Origin: Hirudinaria manillensis
Taxonomy: Eukaryota; Annelida; Clitellata; Hirudinida; Hirudinidae
Assembly: GCA_034509925.1 (NCBI GenBank)
Contig: CM067530.1
Span: 7,504,001 to 7,568,000, forward strand
Length of the DNA stretch: 64,000 nt
Reading direction: 5' to 3'
Below the pieces are notes generated by a model that was given only the letters and a program-made list of their open reading frames with translations, was not told the DNA's origin and did no database searches. The translations under genes were made by a program, and so were the position numbers. Position 1 is the first letter of the stretch, and each line of letters opens with the position of its first letter. This document shows, piece by piece, positions 22,413 to 33,898 of the stretch.

Positions 22413-22927
22413 GTAAGCCTTGACATATTTGCTTAAGGCTATTTTACCGATTGAAGGGTTTATTCATTACTTTATTAAATAGATCTTCAACGTAGTTCAA
22501 GATATTTTGAAGTTTGACAAAAGTGTTGAAGTAAGAAGGGCAGCAGCTTTATTAACAACACAAATTCTTCAGGGCACCTCAAAAGAAACTTTCCACGTGA
22601 GTCATTTTTTCATTGTGCACCATCGTTTCAATACTCTGGTACAGATTAAATTATTTCAGTTTTTCCTAAAAATTACTTTGAAAACTTATAAGTAATAATA
22701 ATAAGTAATGATAATAATAATTTGGGCTTCTATTTTTGAAGATACTGGGAGATTTCATGCCTGAGTTTTATAGACTTTTGAAATACATCTACAAGACAGA
22801 TTGTGATCACGTGGTCCAGCAGCACATCATGTTGTCCCTCGAGGAACTCGATATAATTATGAGAAACTTCCTTTTCCCAAAACCATCCTTTGAGAAGCGC
22901 ATTTTCATTCTTGATCCGCCATACTGA
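17134..22927 (+). CDS. TANGO6: TANGO6 (TMCO7) homolog, RTP1 domain HEAT-repeat protein
   Basis: TANGO6 proteins are large HEAT-repeat proteins with two RTP1 domains; the yeast relative Rtp1 helps nuclear import of RNA polymerase II, and the fly gene was found in a Golgi-organisation screen. Fourteen plus-strand exons were assembled: 17134-17206, 17270-17955, 18221-18359, 18855-18970, 19041-19233, 19434-19498, 19794-19909, 20020-20214, 20345-20675, 20923-21060, 21203-21998, 22142-22293, 22483-22596 and 22742-22927. All junctions keep phase, giving about 1,099 residues against about 1,094 in human. The C-terminal exons carry the diagnostic RTP1 region: ALAVTYKDSLL, VRSSSVSNLAEVCKLL, VEVRRAAALL and LEELDIIMRNFLFP. 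The end of exon 3 is the least certain (18359 versus 18364). Introns contain long AAT/ATT runs. Confidence 0.9.
18481..18555 (+). repeat. AAT trinucleotide microsatellite (TANGO6 intron 3)
   Basis: About 25 interrupted AAT units (AATAATAATAGT variants). A related AT-rich run with mirrored ATTATT and AATAAT blocks is at 18680-18790 in the same intron, and a pure ATT run is at about 22379-22412 in intron 12. They generate poly-Ile/poly-Asn shadow frames on both strands. Confidence 0.9.
19678..19739 (+). other. Two adjacent perfect short inverted repeats (TANGO6 intron 6)
   Basis: CCATTTGCA (19678-19686) and TGCAAATGG (19691-19699) form a 9-bp perfect stem with a 4-base loop and contain the POU octamer ATGCAAAT. 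Nineteen bases on, ATGCCAG (19718-19724) and CTGGCAT (19733-19739) form a second 7-bp stem. Function unknown; either an octamer-type binding site or chance. Confidence 0.4.
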
Positions 22928-23705
22928 ATGCAATTTTCAGAAACTTAAATAAACTTTGAAACTTTATGTAGTGAGACTTGTGTCTGGCTTAAAAGGCTGT
23001 TATTTTGTAGTGATAAAAGTAATTTATCTTGGTTATTGTGATTATAATTTTTTTCTAAAGTTAATGCTGACCGTTGATGAAGTTGTATTGTGCTTGACAT
23101 TGTGAGTGGTCTGTGCATTGTGGTTCCTTCTCGCAATGGCATAATGGTTAATGCTACGCAAGTTTGTACAGGCTTCGAGATGAGGTGAGACTGATTTCCC
23201 AGCTTAACGCATCGTGGTTCATTTCAAGCATGGTGATTGTTCTTAAGTCTTCTGAAACTGTTCGTGAATGTTTTAAAAACTCTGCTCAAAAAAATATATT
23301 AAAAAATATTGGTGTGGGTCGAAACAGCTGAAAATTTAGATTATAAATTAGGAATATTATTCGGACCTGGCTCCTCTAGACAATATGGAAGTCGGTCGCT
23401 GATGAGATTCAAGATTTGGGGTTCAACGAGGCTATATGTTATTTATAATTAAGTTATTAAATGCAAATAAAATATCTACAGTTAAAACTAGTGTATAAAT
23501 GCCTCACTATTCCTAAATTGACAACTAGTAAGACTAGTTGGTTCTTTGGTCCTCATGTTCTGGTTTTGAAATCAGCACATTTAACATTTGTGACATCGAG
23601 TTGTTTTTGAATTTGCTGAGTTGAAGCGGTATTAGGACATTATTTAGAATCGTTTTTGAACAGTTTTCTTTTTAAGACTAGCGACTAATATAAATATAGA
23701 ACATC
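22928..23705. other. Intergenic region between TANGO6 and RMND1
   Basis: Both genes run rightwards, so this holds the TANGO6 3' end (AATAAA near 22948) and the RMND1 promoter. The only other signal is a tRNA-like fragment near 23130. No coding exon is supported. Confidence 0.6.
23129..23200 (+). ncRNA. tRNA-like / SINE fragment (weak)
   Basis: TGGCATAATGGTTAATGC (23137-23154) closely resembles an RNA polymerase III A-box with D-loop, and GGCTTCGAGAT (23171-23181) is a poor B-box at shorter than normal spacing. I could not fold a complete cloverleaf or pair acceptor arms, so this is probably a decayed tRNA-derived element rather than a working tRNA. Confidence 0.25.
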
Positions 23706-26581
23706 ATGAACGTTTTAGGCAGATGTACACTATTTCATCACTTCTTAGTTAATAAACCCAGTGCCTCATGTTTTGGATTACTTATCAAGTTTGTAAAGGA
23801 GACGTCTTCCAGCAGAAGTTATATGAATCTGAGACATGCAAAATCGCACAACCTGATAACGAAGAGATACATGGCGAATGATTCAAAAAATATTCAGGTT
23901 AACATAGACATGGAAAATGATTTGTTTTTTTGGCAAATGTTTAAATATTCATGTCAAATAGCGGAGTTTAGATAATCTTCCTTTATTAATCAATACCATA
24001 AGATTTATAAAACATAGGAGTTTTATTACAAATTGAATTTTACCTTTTTAGAAACACTTCAATGTGACAGCCTATGCAACATCTGATGAATATAAGTTTG
24101 ACAGTCTAAAACGCCATCTGGGTCAAAATGCTGCAGTCCTAAAAGAGCTGCCAGAAGGTGATTTGAAGCATGACACAAAATGCATAATGTGATAAAAGAT
24201 AATATTGTCCACTTAAAAATAATGAATATTATTTTCAAATAATTTCAGATGCTTTTGATGTTCTCCATGTGGATTTGAAGGTTCAGCCATCAGATTTGTT
24301 TAAAGGATATTTCCTATTCAGGTTTCATATAATAATTTTTTTCTTAAACCTTTCACTTCAAGATTTTTTTAAAAACTAATACTTACATAATTGTAAGAGA
24401 TATCAGATCTTATCTTAATGTCTTAATGAGGCATTTGAAGATAATGCATGCCTTATTACATTCAAAGTAATTTTGTTTTTAAAATAGGTGATGTAAATGC
24501 AGAATTCTTTATTGCATGGATATTTGTGATTCACAGTTGTTTTAATATAAAAATATTTATGAAAGACTTAATTTTTGCTCAAAATAAACTTGTTAAACTA
24601 TAATTGTAAATTTTATTTGTATAACAGAGAAGGATCAGTGGTCTTCTGGAATTGCACTGATGATGAAGTTAGGGGATTGTTATTTTTACATTTAAATATG
24701 ATTTTCTTTCAATAATAAATGATAACTACTTGTAATTATTAGTTATAATGTGTAAATTCATAATTAGAGATATTTTGTAAATGCTTTTAATTTGTGTTTC
24801 TTATAAATTTGTTGTGAATATTTAGCGTGAAAATTCTAAATTAATTAATTAATTAACCCACTTTGATCAAAATTTCCAAGATAAATTAATATATATTTAA
24901 TTTGTAATTTATGGCTTGCATAGAAGACGGAGACACTGAAACTTCTATCAAAGCATCAAGTGACCCCCTACGAAGCATCTCTTGTTGATGAGCAGAGTGA
25001 ATCACTCATCTGTCATGTTGTGGAGTGAGATGTTCTAATTTATATTATATAATGTATTAATAATAATACTATATTAACATTTATAATAATAATAGCTATT
25101 ATTTATTAATTGTGTAATATTGAGTAATGAATTCTTTTCCAATGGTTTATTATTCCTTCGTGCAAGAAGTTCAGCCGATCTCTTTTTATTTTAAATATCT
25201 TCTTATAAAACTGTTTCAGAGGCAAAAGTGGTCTTGTTAAGGGGGACATCCACCTTCAAAAGATGGAAGGGGACTCCTTTGACTCCTTAGAAATGCTCGC
25301 ATTTTCGAATGCAATTTCGCATTCAGGTTGGTTGGAGCCAATCGCTTGAACTCGACTTTCAATCGCCCGTTGGTGCCAATCGCGATTGGCGATTGAAAGT
25401 CTAGTTCAAGCTTTGCCATTTTAATGAATGATGATCCATTATGATGTAATAGGTGGACAGTTTCTTGAAGAATTAATGATAATTATAATTTCAGTCAAAC
25501 TGTCCATTTGGGAGGCATCCCTGGATGAGGATGTAACTTCAAACAAGTCACTGCTTGAAGTCAGTTTTTATGTCATTTTCAGATGATCATTATTTCAGTA
25601 ATGTTTGAGTTTATTGATTGCTAAGATGTAGAACTATGGCAATTTGTAAGTTTTTAATACTTTCCATCTTTCTTTCATAATATCTTTCTTTACCTCCTTA
25701 ACACTCACAGTTCTAGCTTAAAGATGTCCTAGTTTATACAGATGTTTAGTTTATGCAGTACAGGATGCATTTAATAATATTTTAATTTATTTCATGACAG
25801 GATCTTCAGAAAGGCAGGAAGTTGAGAGTGTCGATGGATGGTGTGCTGAAGAGATGCGGGAGACTTTACAACTTGAGGTGCCTTGCGACGGAAATGTTTT
25901 GTCGATGATGAACTACGTAATACTATGTATTACTGTCTGTAATAATATGGTTGTAATTCCTTGCAGGCACGACATTAACCTGGGATCAAGTCTTTTGGAC
26001 ACTCCAGATTTCTATTGGGACAGAAGCAACCTAGAAAAACTGTACCAAAAAACGTGTCAGTTTCTTAACATTCCCTTAAGAACCAGGGTAAGTAAGTTTT
26101 GAAATTACTTTTATTTTTATAATTCTTTAACATTATTAAGAAATTATTTAAAAGTTGTTGTTCAAATGTCCGACTTAATAAAAGTAATTCAAAAGGACAT
26201 CACGACATAGTCCCATCGTAGTCACTTTATTTTTGAATTTCCAACTGAATAATTTTTAGGATTTTTTTCCCTCATTTTTTCAATAATATCTTTACGAATT
26301 CCTTTAATTCATTTGTAGGTAATTAATGAGAAACTCCACCATTCAGTTGAATTTGTGGAGTTGATAAGGGACCACTTGAAGGACAAACATCACACACGAC
26401 TCGAGTTGATGATCATTTTCCTAATCATGATTGAAGTTCGTTTGTCGATTGAATTTCAATCGTCCGAGTCTCGATCGATGTTTAAATGAAATCGTACATT
26501 CTGTCATTCTAGGTATTCTTTGGATCGTGTCATTTCCTGGAAAAGTACTTTTTCAATGATGAGGAGGAAAAGGACGAGTAG
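23706..26581 (+). CDS. RMND1: RMND1 homolog (mitochondrial DUF155 protein)
   Basis: RMND1 is an inner-mitochondrial-membrane protein required for mitochondrial translation. Eleven exons: 23706-23897, 24052-24157, 24249-24321, 24628-24667, 24924-25024, 25220-25326, 25495-25559, 25801-25877, 25967-26087, 26319-26435 and 26513-26581. All are phase-consistent and give about 355 residues; the human protein (about 449) has a longer N-terminus. The N-terminal region is Arg/Ser-rich and lacks acidic clusters, as expected for a mitochondrial presequence. DUF155 hallmarks include [42 protein letters not shown] and a C-terminal hydrophobic helix ([15 protein letters not shown]) for membrane anchoring, followed by an acidic tail. 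A stem-loop sits in intron 6. Confidence 0.93.
25344..25411 (+). ncRNA. Candidate intronic hairpin (RMND1 intron 6)
   Basis: Arm GCTTGAACTCGACTTTCA continuing to 25367 pairs with 25388-25411 over 24 bases with one mismatch, leaving a 20-base loop that contains the palindrome half CCAATCGCG. Size and pairing resemble a pre-miRNA (68 nt total) or a very small foldback element. No seed match to a known miRNA was recognised. Confidence 0.4.
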
Positions 26582-27048
26582 TGCCACGTTTATAGGTGAT
26601 CAAATGTTGTCTGGAAGGATGGAACTACGTGTTTGTTCGTCATCATGCACCATATTTTTAACCTGCATTAACTGCTTCACCATAAATTTTATCACTGAAG
26701 AACAAGGAGACCAAAACATCCGTTGAATAAAGGATTTAAAAATATTGTTTTGTTGGATTCTAGTTTTTCATTAATTTAATTCGTCTCTTTTTCCGTGGGA
26801 AGTAGAGTTATTTTAAGTCATAATTTCAAAAAAAGCTTGTTTTGTCACTAGACGGATTGGGTGCTTTTGGGTTTAGAAAATAATGTCAGACTCGTAACTC
26901 AATAATAGTCGTGAAGCGATAAATTATACCATAGAACATTAAAGGCTTCTCGGGCAAGGCCTGCGTTCAAGTGCTGTTTATCATTAAAAGAAAAAGTAAC
27001 ATAATTTTATGATTTGGTAGTAGACGGACGAAGTTGGGTGAGAGCTTG
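26582..27048. other. Convergent intergenic region, RMND1 and NIM1K 3' ends
   Basis: RMND1 (plus) and the kinase (minus) end towards each other here. It contains a likely RMND1 poly(A) signal (AATAAA near 26726). Nothing else is supported. Confidence 0.6.
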
Positions 27049-29886
27049 CTATAGGATGCCACAGAGGCGGGACTGTCTCTTACATTCAGTGAAACCTTTG
27101 CAAATATTCGGTGACGATGGGTCGCAATCAGTCCGATCGCTCTCATATTTGGATTTCTGGATCTGGTGTAAAACTATTTGATAGGCACCTGCGACACTGT
27201 TTCGGCACTGCTTCGATAAGGCGTAAGCTATGTGGTCCTCGGATATCCCGAGATCTTTCAGTCTTTTTCTTGTTTCTATATGGTCTTCGTCTGCATGTTC
27301 CTTGAATCTAAATAGCAACGATCGATACTTAAATTGACATTGAAATTCAATTTTCAAATTTTGGAAATATGTTTAAAAACTTGCTCTGGTAAAGACTCCA
27401 GGGTGGATGGAACTTTGAGCGGTTCTGGAAAAGGAACGTCTTGGAGCCACTTTGAGGTTCTAATCTCTTCCAACGTGAACCTATCGGTTGGTGCGATTTT
27501 CAAAATTGATCTGATCAGGAATTGGCAGGAATCAGAGACATGAGCAGGAATTTCAAGGTTGCATTCCATAATGCACTTTTTCAACCTGGTTCGTTTCCAA
27601 ATTAACCATATCACACATCTACACAAGTAGTTATTAACCAATTAATCGAAGTACATAACTGTTATTATTATTAATTATTAAATTATAATTCTTGCGATAC
27701 CTGCCGATAGTATCCGCCTGGAAAGGCAGGCGACCGACAACCATGAAATAGATGAGTACCCCCAAGGCCCAAATGTCGACGTAGGCTCCATAATAACTGG
27801 TGTCATTGAACAATTCTGGAGCAGCGTAAGGAGGAGACCCGCAAAACGTGTCTAGCATTTCACCCGGTTTGCACCAATTACTGAAACCAAAATCACCAAT
27901 CTTCAGGACTTGGGGGCTGGCAAAGAAGATGTTTTCGGCTTTGATGTCCCTGTGGATTATGTTCTTACTGTGCTGAAATATTAAATCCATGATCTCATTC
28001 TCCATCGACATTCACATCGAAAACCTCTCAAACATTACCATGTGCTCCAAGGCAGATACGATTTGTGCCACGTAAATCTTTCCCTGTTTCTCGCCTATTT
28101 TCCCCTCGTTGGTGATCCTGGTGTACAGCTCTCCATCACTGGCGTACTCCATGACTATGAATATCTTGGAAAGAGTTTCAATGACCTCGTAGAATCTTAT
28201 AATGTTCGGATGGTGGAGACATTCCATGCACGATATTTCTCTCGACAGGAGGCGCTTCACCTTCTGCTCCATGCGTATCTTGTCCAGAATTTTGACGGCA
28301 ACTCTGTCTAAGGAGATTCTCATTCAGGTTCAGAGTTTCTAAGTTCATTAATATTCCATGAAAATGAGCTAAAATCGTGCGTGATTCGAAAAGAAAATTC
28401 GGTGTAATCGAGTTCGATACATTCCTATGCATTGCGTGCCTCATTCTTTTGAAGAGATTGATTAAATTTAAGAATAACGGCTTCTGGAAGAATTATTCTT
28501 ACATTAAAGTTCTGTAATATTTAGAAACAAACTATTTGGCTTATTTACGTTGACTCGAAACAAATAATTGAGGAGACTTTAAGGCATAAATTTGGAAGAA
28601 TCTGCGGAATTTAATCCGTTAAAAATTCGCAAATTTGCATTTAAAAAGTTCTTCTTAGGAACTTCCTATTGAGACTAAAAGCAATTACAGTAATTGATAA
28701 CTACGAATCGCTTACAAAATCTCATATTAATTTACGATTTATTCATAATAATAATAACGATTAATGAAAATAATTATTATGATGAACACATTAATATTAT
28801 ATTTAAAAACTACTTAAAAAGACATATCCTAAACTAACAAAAGCAGAATAATCGTTGTGGGTGAATAATCAGTTATGAATCAGAATCAGTTAAGAAGTAA
28901 ACTTCTGATTATAATATCATTATCTGTCGAAAGAGCTGATCACCCATAACAGGGAACTTATCAAATCATTTATTAAGTAGACATCAGAAGTTGAGAATTC
29001 GAAATGGAAAGTGAGACTCGATGATTAATCATCGGAAAATGCCAAACGAAAAACAAACAATGCCGGAATTGATGGCTCCTCATTCGAAGATGACTTTCAC
29101 CTGTCGATGCGACAAACATTTCATTTTTTAAGGGACCGACTTGACAAATGATTCATTGAAATAAAAATTGAAAATAAAACATTTTCTCCAAATTAATCTA
29201 AATGACAATAAATTAATAAATAAATAAATTAATTAATTAAAATTTTGTTGAAATATTTGAAGTTCAGTCATTTCTTCACTTTCGTCTTAAGGTTTTGATT
29301 TTAAAACGTTAAGGAATTAAACTTAAATTATTAAATTAAATTATTTTATAACGTTATAACGTTATGATGATGATGATGGTAATGAATGTTATTATCATTA
29401 TATTTTAAATAATAAATTATATTTAAAAAAATTAAAACTATGAATCCTTATTGTGAAATAATAGCACAAAGCGATAGTAAGACTGAGAAACTGAGTGAGA
29501 AACAAAATTCGTTGAAAAATCATTTTGTAATCAATCAAATGACTTCCACATCGATCACCATCACCAAATCTTCGTAATTTTTAAGATCATCAACAACAAC
29601 AAAAATTCATTCGAATGCAAAACAACTAACTATGAGTGAGGAGGTGAATTCCTAAACGGACCTGAGAAAAATTTCCAGACCCAATTTGATCTCTGAGACG
29701 GTAAAATCCAATCCTCCGTCCAAGAACAACATCTCTGAGACACTGCTGACTGTGAAGGGACTCGTGGGAAAGTCTCTCGTAGAGATTCCTGCTTTCTGGG
29801 CGCCTTTGAGGACTCGAGTCGCGCGGTTCTGAACCCTTGACTTTCAAATCACTCGGCACTGAAGCACGGAGATCATCCAAAGCCAT
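27049..29886 (-). CDS. NIM1K: NIM1-type AMPK-related Ser/Thr kinase
   Basis: NIM1K belongs to the AMPK-related kinases, several of which are activated by LKB1 on the activation-loop Thr. Five minus-strand exons: 29886-29631, 28307-28039, 27972-27701, 27585 to about 27397, and 27307-27049, giving about 414 residues (human about 436). Visible motifs in order: RIGFYRLRDQIGSGNFSQV (glycine loop), VAVKILDK (catalytic Lys), HRDIKAEN, DFGFS, LDTFCGSPPYAAPEL (activation loop with the target Thr) and YVDIWALGVLIYFMV. The C-terminal exon matches NIM1K's own tail (DLGISEDHI, GAYQIVLHQIQ, final RLCGIL), which separates it from MARK and SIK. The exon 4 donor (GA-GTCTTT) is weak but is the only phase-correct choice. 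Intron 1 (28308-29630) is 1.3 kb and holds nothing further. Confidence 0.92.
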
Positions 29887-30609
29887 TTGAGAAGAGAAGG
29901 GAGAAATCGATAGAATTTATGGAGCCCCGAGCCAATGGCACCTGGTGACTGGTACCCGGTAAGCACTCGCATTTTTTTTATGCCCTCAGTTTTGAAATCA
30001 CTTTTCGCATTTCATTCCATTTCCTCGTTAATTTCGTTGCTTCGGCGTCGATAACGTTCGGTCAGAGGGCGAAAGCAGTCTCCGAAGGTGTTCAACACAA
30101 ATCGAATGTGGTGCTCGCTTCTGACGTTTTCTCGAACTCAGGCTGGCGATGAGGAAAGAGATGAAGATGTTCGTCGGTAAATGAGGATTTCTTCCATGGA
30201 GACCGAGAATCGATGGAATTTTGTTTTAAGGCGTTGTCGGCTGGAGTGAAAACATAGGAGATGCACGTACGATGGGTATTGGTGGGGATGATAATGATGA
30301 TGGAAACGATGTTTGAAATTATTGACAGTCATGATGATTACAATGATGGTTATTGCCTATCGATGAGATACCTGTTTTCAGAAGTGGATGAATTATTTTT
30401 CCATATCCGCAAAAATCGGTAATAATTACTTAATTACTCATCTCTGGAACAGCCTGGATCAATTAGCAGTATTTATAAGGTATTTGTATATTTTAATAAA
30501 TTCGGCACCCACAACGTCTCCTAAAGATTTTGAATGAAAGGAAAAAGAGTAACAGTAATTAATGAAAATTACTCGTGTTATTACGTGCCGATGCGCCCTG
30601 TCTCCACCC

Positions 30610-30623
30610 GTTGCCATGGCTAC
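30610..30623 (+). promoter_or_regulatory. X-box-like RFX site
   Basis: GTTGCCATGGCTAC matches the palindromic X-box consensus (GTTGCCATGGCAAC) at 13 of 14 positions. RFX factors bind such sites, typically at cilium genes. It lies 724 bp upstream of the kinase start codon, so the target gene is unclear. Confidence 0.4.
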
Positions 30624-31102
30624 GAAACTTTTCCAGGAAGGAAAAAATCCTCGGCCAATTAGAAATAATTTCAGTTCGTGCTTTCTTGAAAATCCAGGTA
30701 AATTATTTTTGGTCGAAACCTGGAAGTTTTATTTCGAGATTAAATTTTCAAAATTCAAGATGGTTTCATCAGCAAAACTTGTACGACACAGGGCCACAGA
30801 GTTTTCCATTATCGTTGTTCATTACGATTAAAAATCGTTATAATTATTTTTTTCTGTATATATTATTATTATTTGATTTAATTCAGTTTTATTCTTTTTA
30901 AGGCAGTAGGATATTTTCGTTGTAATTTCTATGTTCTCTTCTTTTTGGTCATAAAGGTCATATAATGTTTATTTAATGTATTTATGATGATAAACGGATA
31001 TAATGATTAAATAAAGTTAAGAATCTTTAAATGCTTATTGCTCTTTAAAGGCCGCCTTAAATAATGCCTTGATTGACGACCGATTAATTAAATGTTAAAT
31101 AA

Positions 31103-31278
31103 TAATATTAATTAAATTAACATATTAATATTAATTAAATTAACATATTAATATTAATTAAATTAACATATTAATATTAATTAAATTAACATATTAATAT
31201 TAATTAAATTAACATATTAATATTAATTAAATTAACATATTAATATTAATTAAATTAACATATTAATATTAATTAAAT
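31103..31278 (+). repeat. 23-bp minisatellite, about 7.5 units
   Basis: Unit ATTAATTAAATTAACATAT plus TAAT, repeated almost without change. Each unit contains TTAATTAA and several ATTA cores, the minimal homeodomain site, and reads nearly the same on both strands. Confidence 0.9.
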
Positions 31279-32555
31279 GCCATTGCACTCTTCACACGGA
31301 TGAATGCGTTTCAAGGAAGGGTGACGAGGAGGCGCGGTTCATGAACTCAATTATGTCATCAATTAGCAAAGTCATCAACCTCGGAGGACTTCAATGGATT
31401 TTTAAATCCTGCCTGTCAATATCGCCAGTCATTGTCCGTCACTGCCTGTCATCATCATGGCGGTCCTTCATCAGCTCTGCTTAATTCAATCTCTTTCAGT
31501 ATTTAATCTCACTTCTCGTGAGAATTAATAAAGAAATTTCGATGGAATTTTACATTCTGTCAAATCTCCAGGTGACGTGCTACATTTCCAGGATGATTGA
31601 CAAGCAGGATTTAAAAGGCGCCAATTGATTACTCGATTTAATTAGTTCGAATTATCATATCGCTAAATTTATTAGACAGGTTGTAAACATATTGTTAAAT
31701 TATTAGACATATTATTAAATATTAAGCACGTCATTTTTTTTACAGAATTACTTCCAAAATGACGAAAAGTACTCTATAAGTTTGGTTTTAATACATATTG
31801 ACTCTGTTCTTGTTGGTATTTACAATCATTTATTCAATTTACACCATGTTTTATAAATTAATTTAGGTATTTTATTAATTAAATTAATTAGATTTTGTTT
31901 TTAAATTATTTCATATGTGAGCACCAAAAGAGCGCGCCATCTCTCATAAGAATTGAAGTGATGAATGAAATTGATTGAATTTTTATTATTTTACCTTATT
32001 TTTCGATTTAAAGTATTATAAATATTTTCCAATTGACGTTCGTTAAAATTAATTTAATAATTAAATTAATTAAATAAACTGAATAAAATTGGAGGCGTAA
32101 ATTGTTCAGAATAAAATTCAATTTTTATTTTCATTAAACATTTTGTTACAAGAAGTTTACGAGTTTGCAGCCATTGAAAAAATAATAACACAATTCAGGA
32201 ACGTGTCCTTGGTGAACCATGATTAATTGTTAATATAATATCTTAATTAAAATAGAATGATTCGAACAATAACAAATATTTAAAAGGTTAATTTCACAAA
32301 CTTGACATTAAATGTCATAAAAAATTCGATGAACAAAATAAAATGAAATAAAATAAAATACTTTTAGCGAGACTGGGATGTCTTAGTGATGTTCGTGCGA
32401 TGGAAGAAAGTGTGCCCGGCGATGCAGCGTGCGGTGAACCAATCAATAAAATCTGTAAACAGAGCCCGTCCAAATAGGCTGAGGCTCTCAGCAGTAAGTC
32501 CATCAGTGTCCAGAAGGGGAAATGTTTGGATTGTTGGGGATCAATTAAGGGGACA

Positions 32556-33898
32556 ATGTTCGTTAAAGTGTCGACAGTTCTGCTCGTCAGATGCCTTGTT
32601 GCTTACTGCCAACCGGGTCGACTTTGGAAGACTTGTGAGTATGTTTGTTAATCTCCAATCACTTCGAAAAGTTAGGTTATTAACTATCAAATAACTTTTT
32701 TTTAATAATCACACAACCACTTGTTGGCGATACATCATAGATTACATGGACAGCAGTGAGATTACAGTACGAGGGGAAAGCAGTTGCGATAAAGTGAGGC
32801 CAGTCAGGAACGACGACATGGCCGAGGGCGATTATTATGCAGTCAAGTCAGACAGCTGGGAAGGAAAACCCCACATCACCAAACGACCTTCAGAGTGCAC
32901 CATGACCTTTAACCTCGGAGACAGGATGGTGTCACTGCAGGTCAACGTATGGTGGTGTCTTCAGCCTTATCCTGAGCCATTCCTCGAGGTTTACAGCGAC
33001 TGCGAAGGGAATAGGAACGGTTTTCTGGTTAGAACTTCGAATTGGAAATACAGGGGGCAGATTAAGTTGTATTGAAATTTGAATTACGTTTCCACCAGGC
33101 CTTATTCAATTGCTCTAGTACCGTACCCACAATCTCAGTGGACAGTCCCTCCTATTGTATAACACTCTATCATTACAGAGGACATATCAAGTCGGGATAT
33201 TTCTTTTCGGTTTCTGTCGTGGCAATGCAAGGTTTGTCTTCCACCTTTTTTTATCCAGTTGGATGTGATTTTTTTAAACTCAAATATTTGACTTACAGAA
33301 TTATTTTCATTTCCTGCCGGGAGCATTGCGGCGGTTATAATAAGCGGTGTGGTACTGATAATGATCATAGTCAAAGTGGTCTGCGTGGTGACAGGGCACG
33401 ATCGTCCGCTGTCCGATGCCTGCTACCAGGGAGAAGATCAGAAGAAGATACTCGCTTTCGAGGGAGAAGTTCAACAGAGTTAGTTCGAACCTATTTACGT
33501 AATTAATTTTGCATGGAACCCTTCGCGCCCTAGACTGCCAACTTCACCCCAACTTTCACGAAGCATCCCAAAAACTTCGTAATTTTCATTCTACAACTTT
33601 AGGCAGGGATCATTTTAAATAACCTAGAAACTGCTCTGCCGAATTTTCTCGTTTTTTAGGTCTTCGTCAGGATGTTAATGCCGAAAGAGTCGCACAGCAA
33701 TCAAAACCAAATCCCGAGCAAACACCCCACAAATTCCCGACCACTCCTTCATCAATCCTCAGATATAGCAGATCACCGAGATCATCCTACGGGAACAATT
33801 TCTTCCCCAGGACTTCCAACGACTTGTACCCCGGCGACTGCCTCTCGGACACGGATTACGACTTCCTCGACGCCTCCGTAACAGCATCGCCGACGTGA
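32556..33898 (+). CDS. Predicted type I single-pass membrane protein, family unrecognised
   Basis: Five exons (32556-32634, 32741-33068, 33179-33231, 33299-33478, 33660-33898) join in phase to about 292 residues. Residues 1 to about 18 (MFVKVSTVLLVRCLVAYC) are a signal peptide. A roughly 140-residue ectodomain with four cysteines follows (in contexts SSCDK, SECTMTF, WWCLQ and SDCEGN) and is beta-rich in character. The pattern CTMTF, LQVNVWW, FLEVYSDC, then GYFFSVSVVAM faintly recalls a CUB domain, but spacing does not fit well. One membrane span (SIAAVIISGVVLIMIIVKVV) precedes a cytoplasmic tail of about 115 residues rich in Ser, Pro, Asn and Arg, containing RYSRSPRSSYGNNFFPR and an acidic end (DCLSDTDYDFLDASV). 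Exons 2 and 3 are separated by 110 bp; other very short splits there were considered and dropped. Confidence 0.7.

Larger units (their letters stand above)
29887..32555. other. Divergent intergenic region with minisatellite and X-box
   Basis: Shared 5' region of the kinase (minus) and the membrane-protein gene (plus). Contains an RFX-like X-box at 30610, a 23-bp minisatellite at 31103-31278, and AT-rich sequence. Open frames at 30562-30901 and 32315-32694 have no family match, and the latter overlaps the true first exon in another frame. Confidence 0.55.

Noticed and set aside
33096-33178. Alternative micro-exon in the membrane-protein gene, using introns of about 30 and 22 bp
   Set aside because: Would need unusually tiny introns; a single 110-bp intron (33069-33178) keeps phase and gives a continuous ectodomain.
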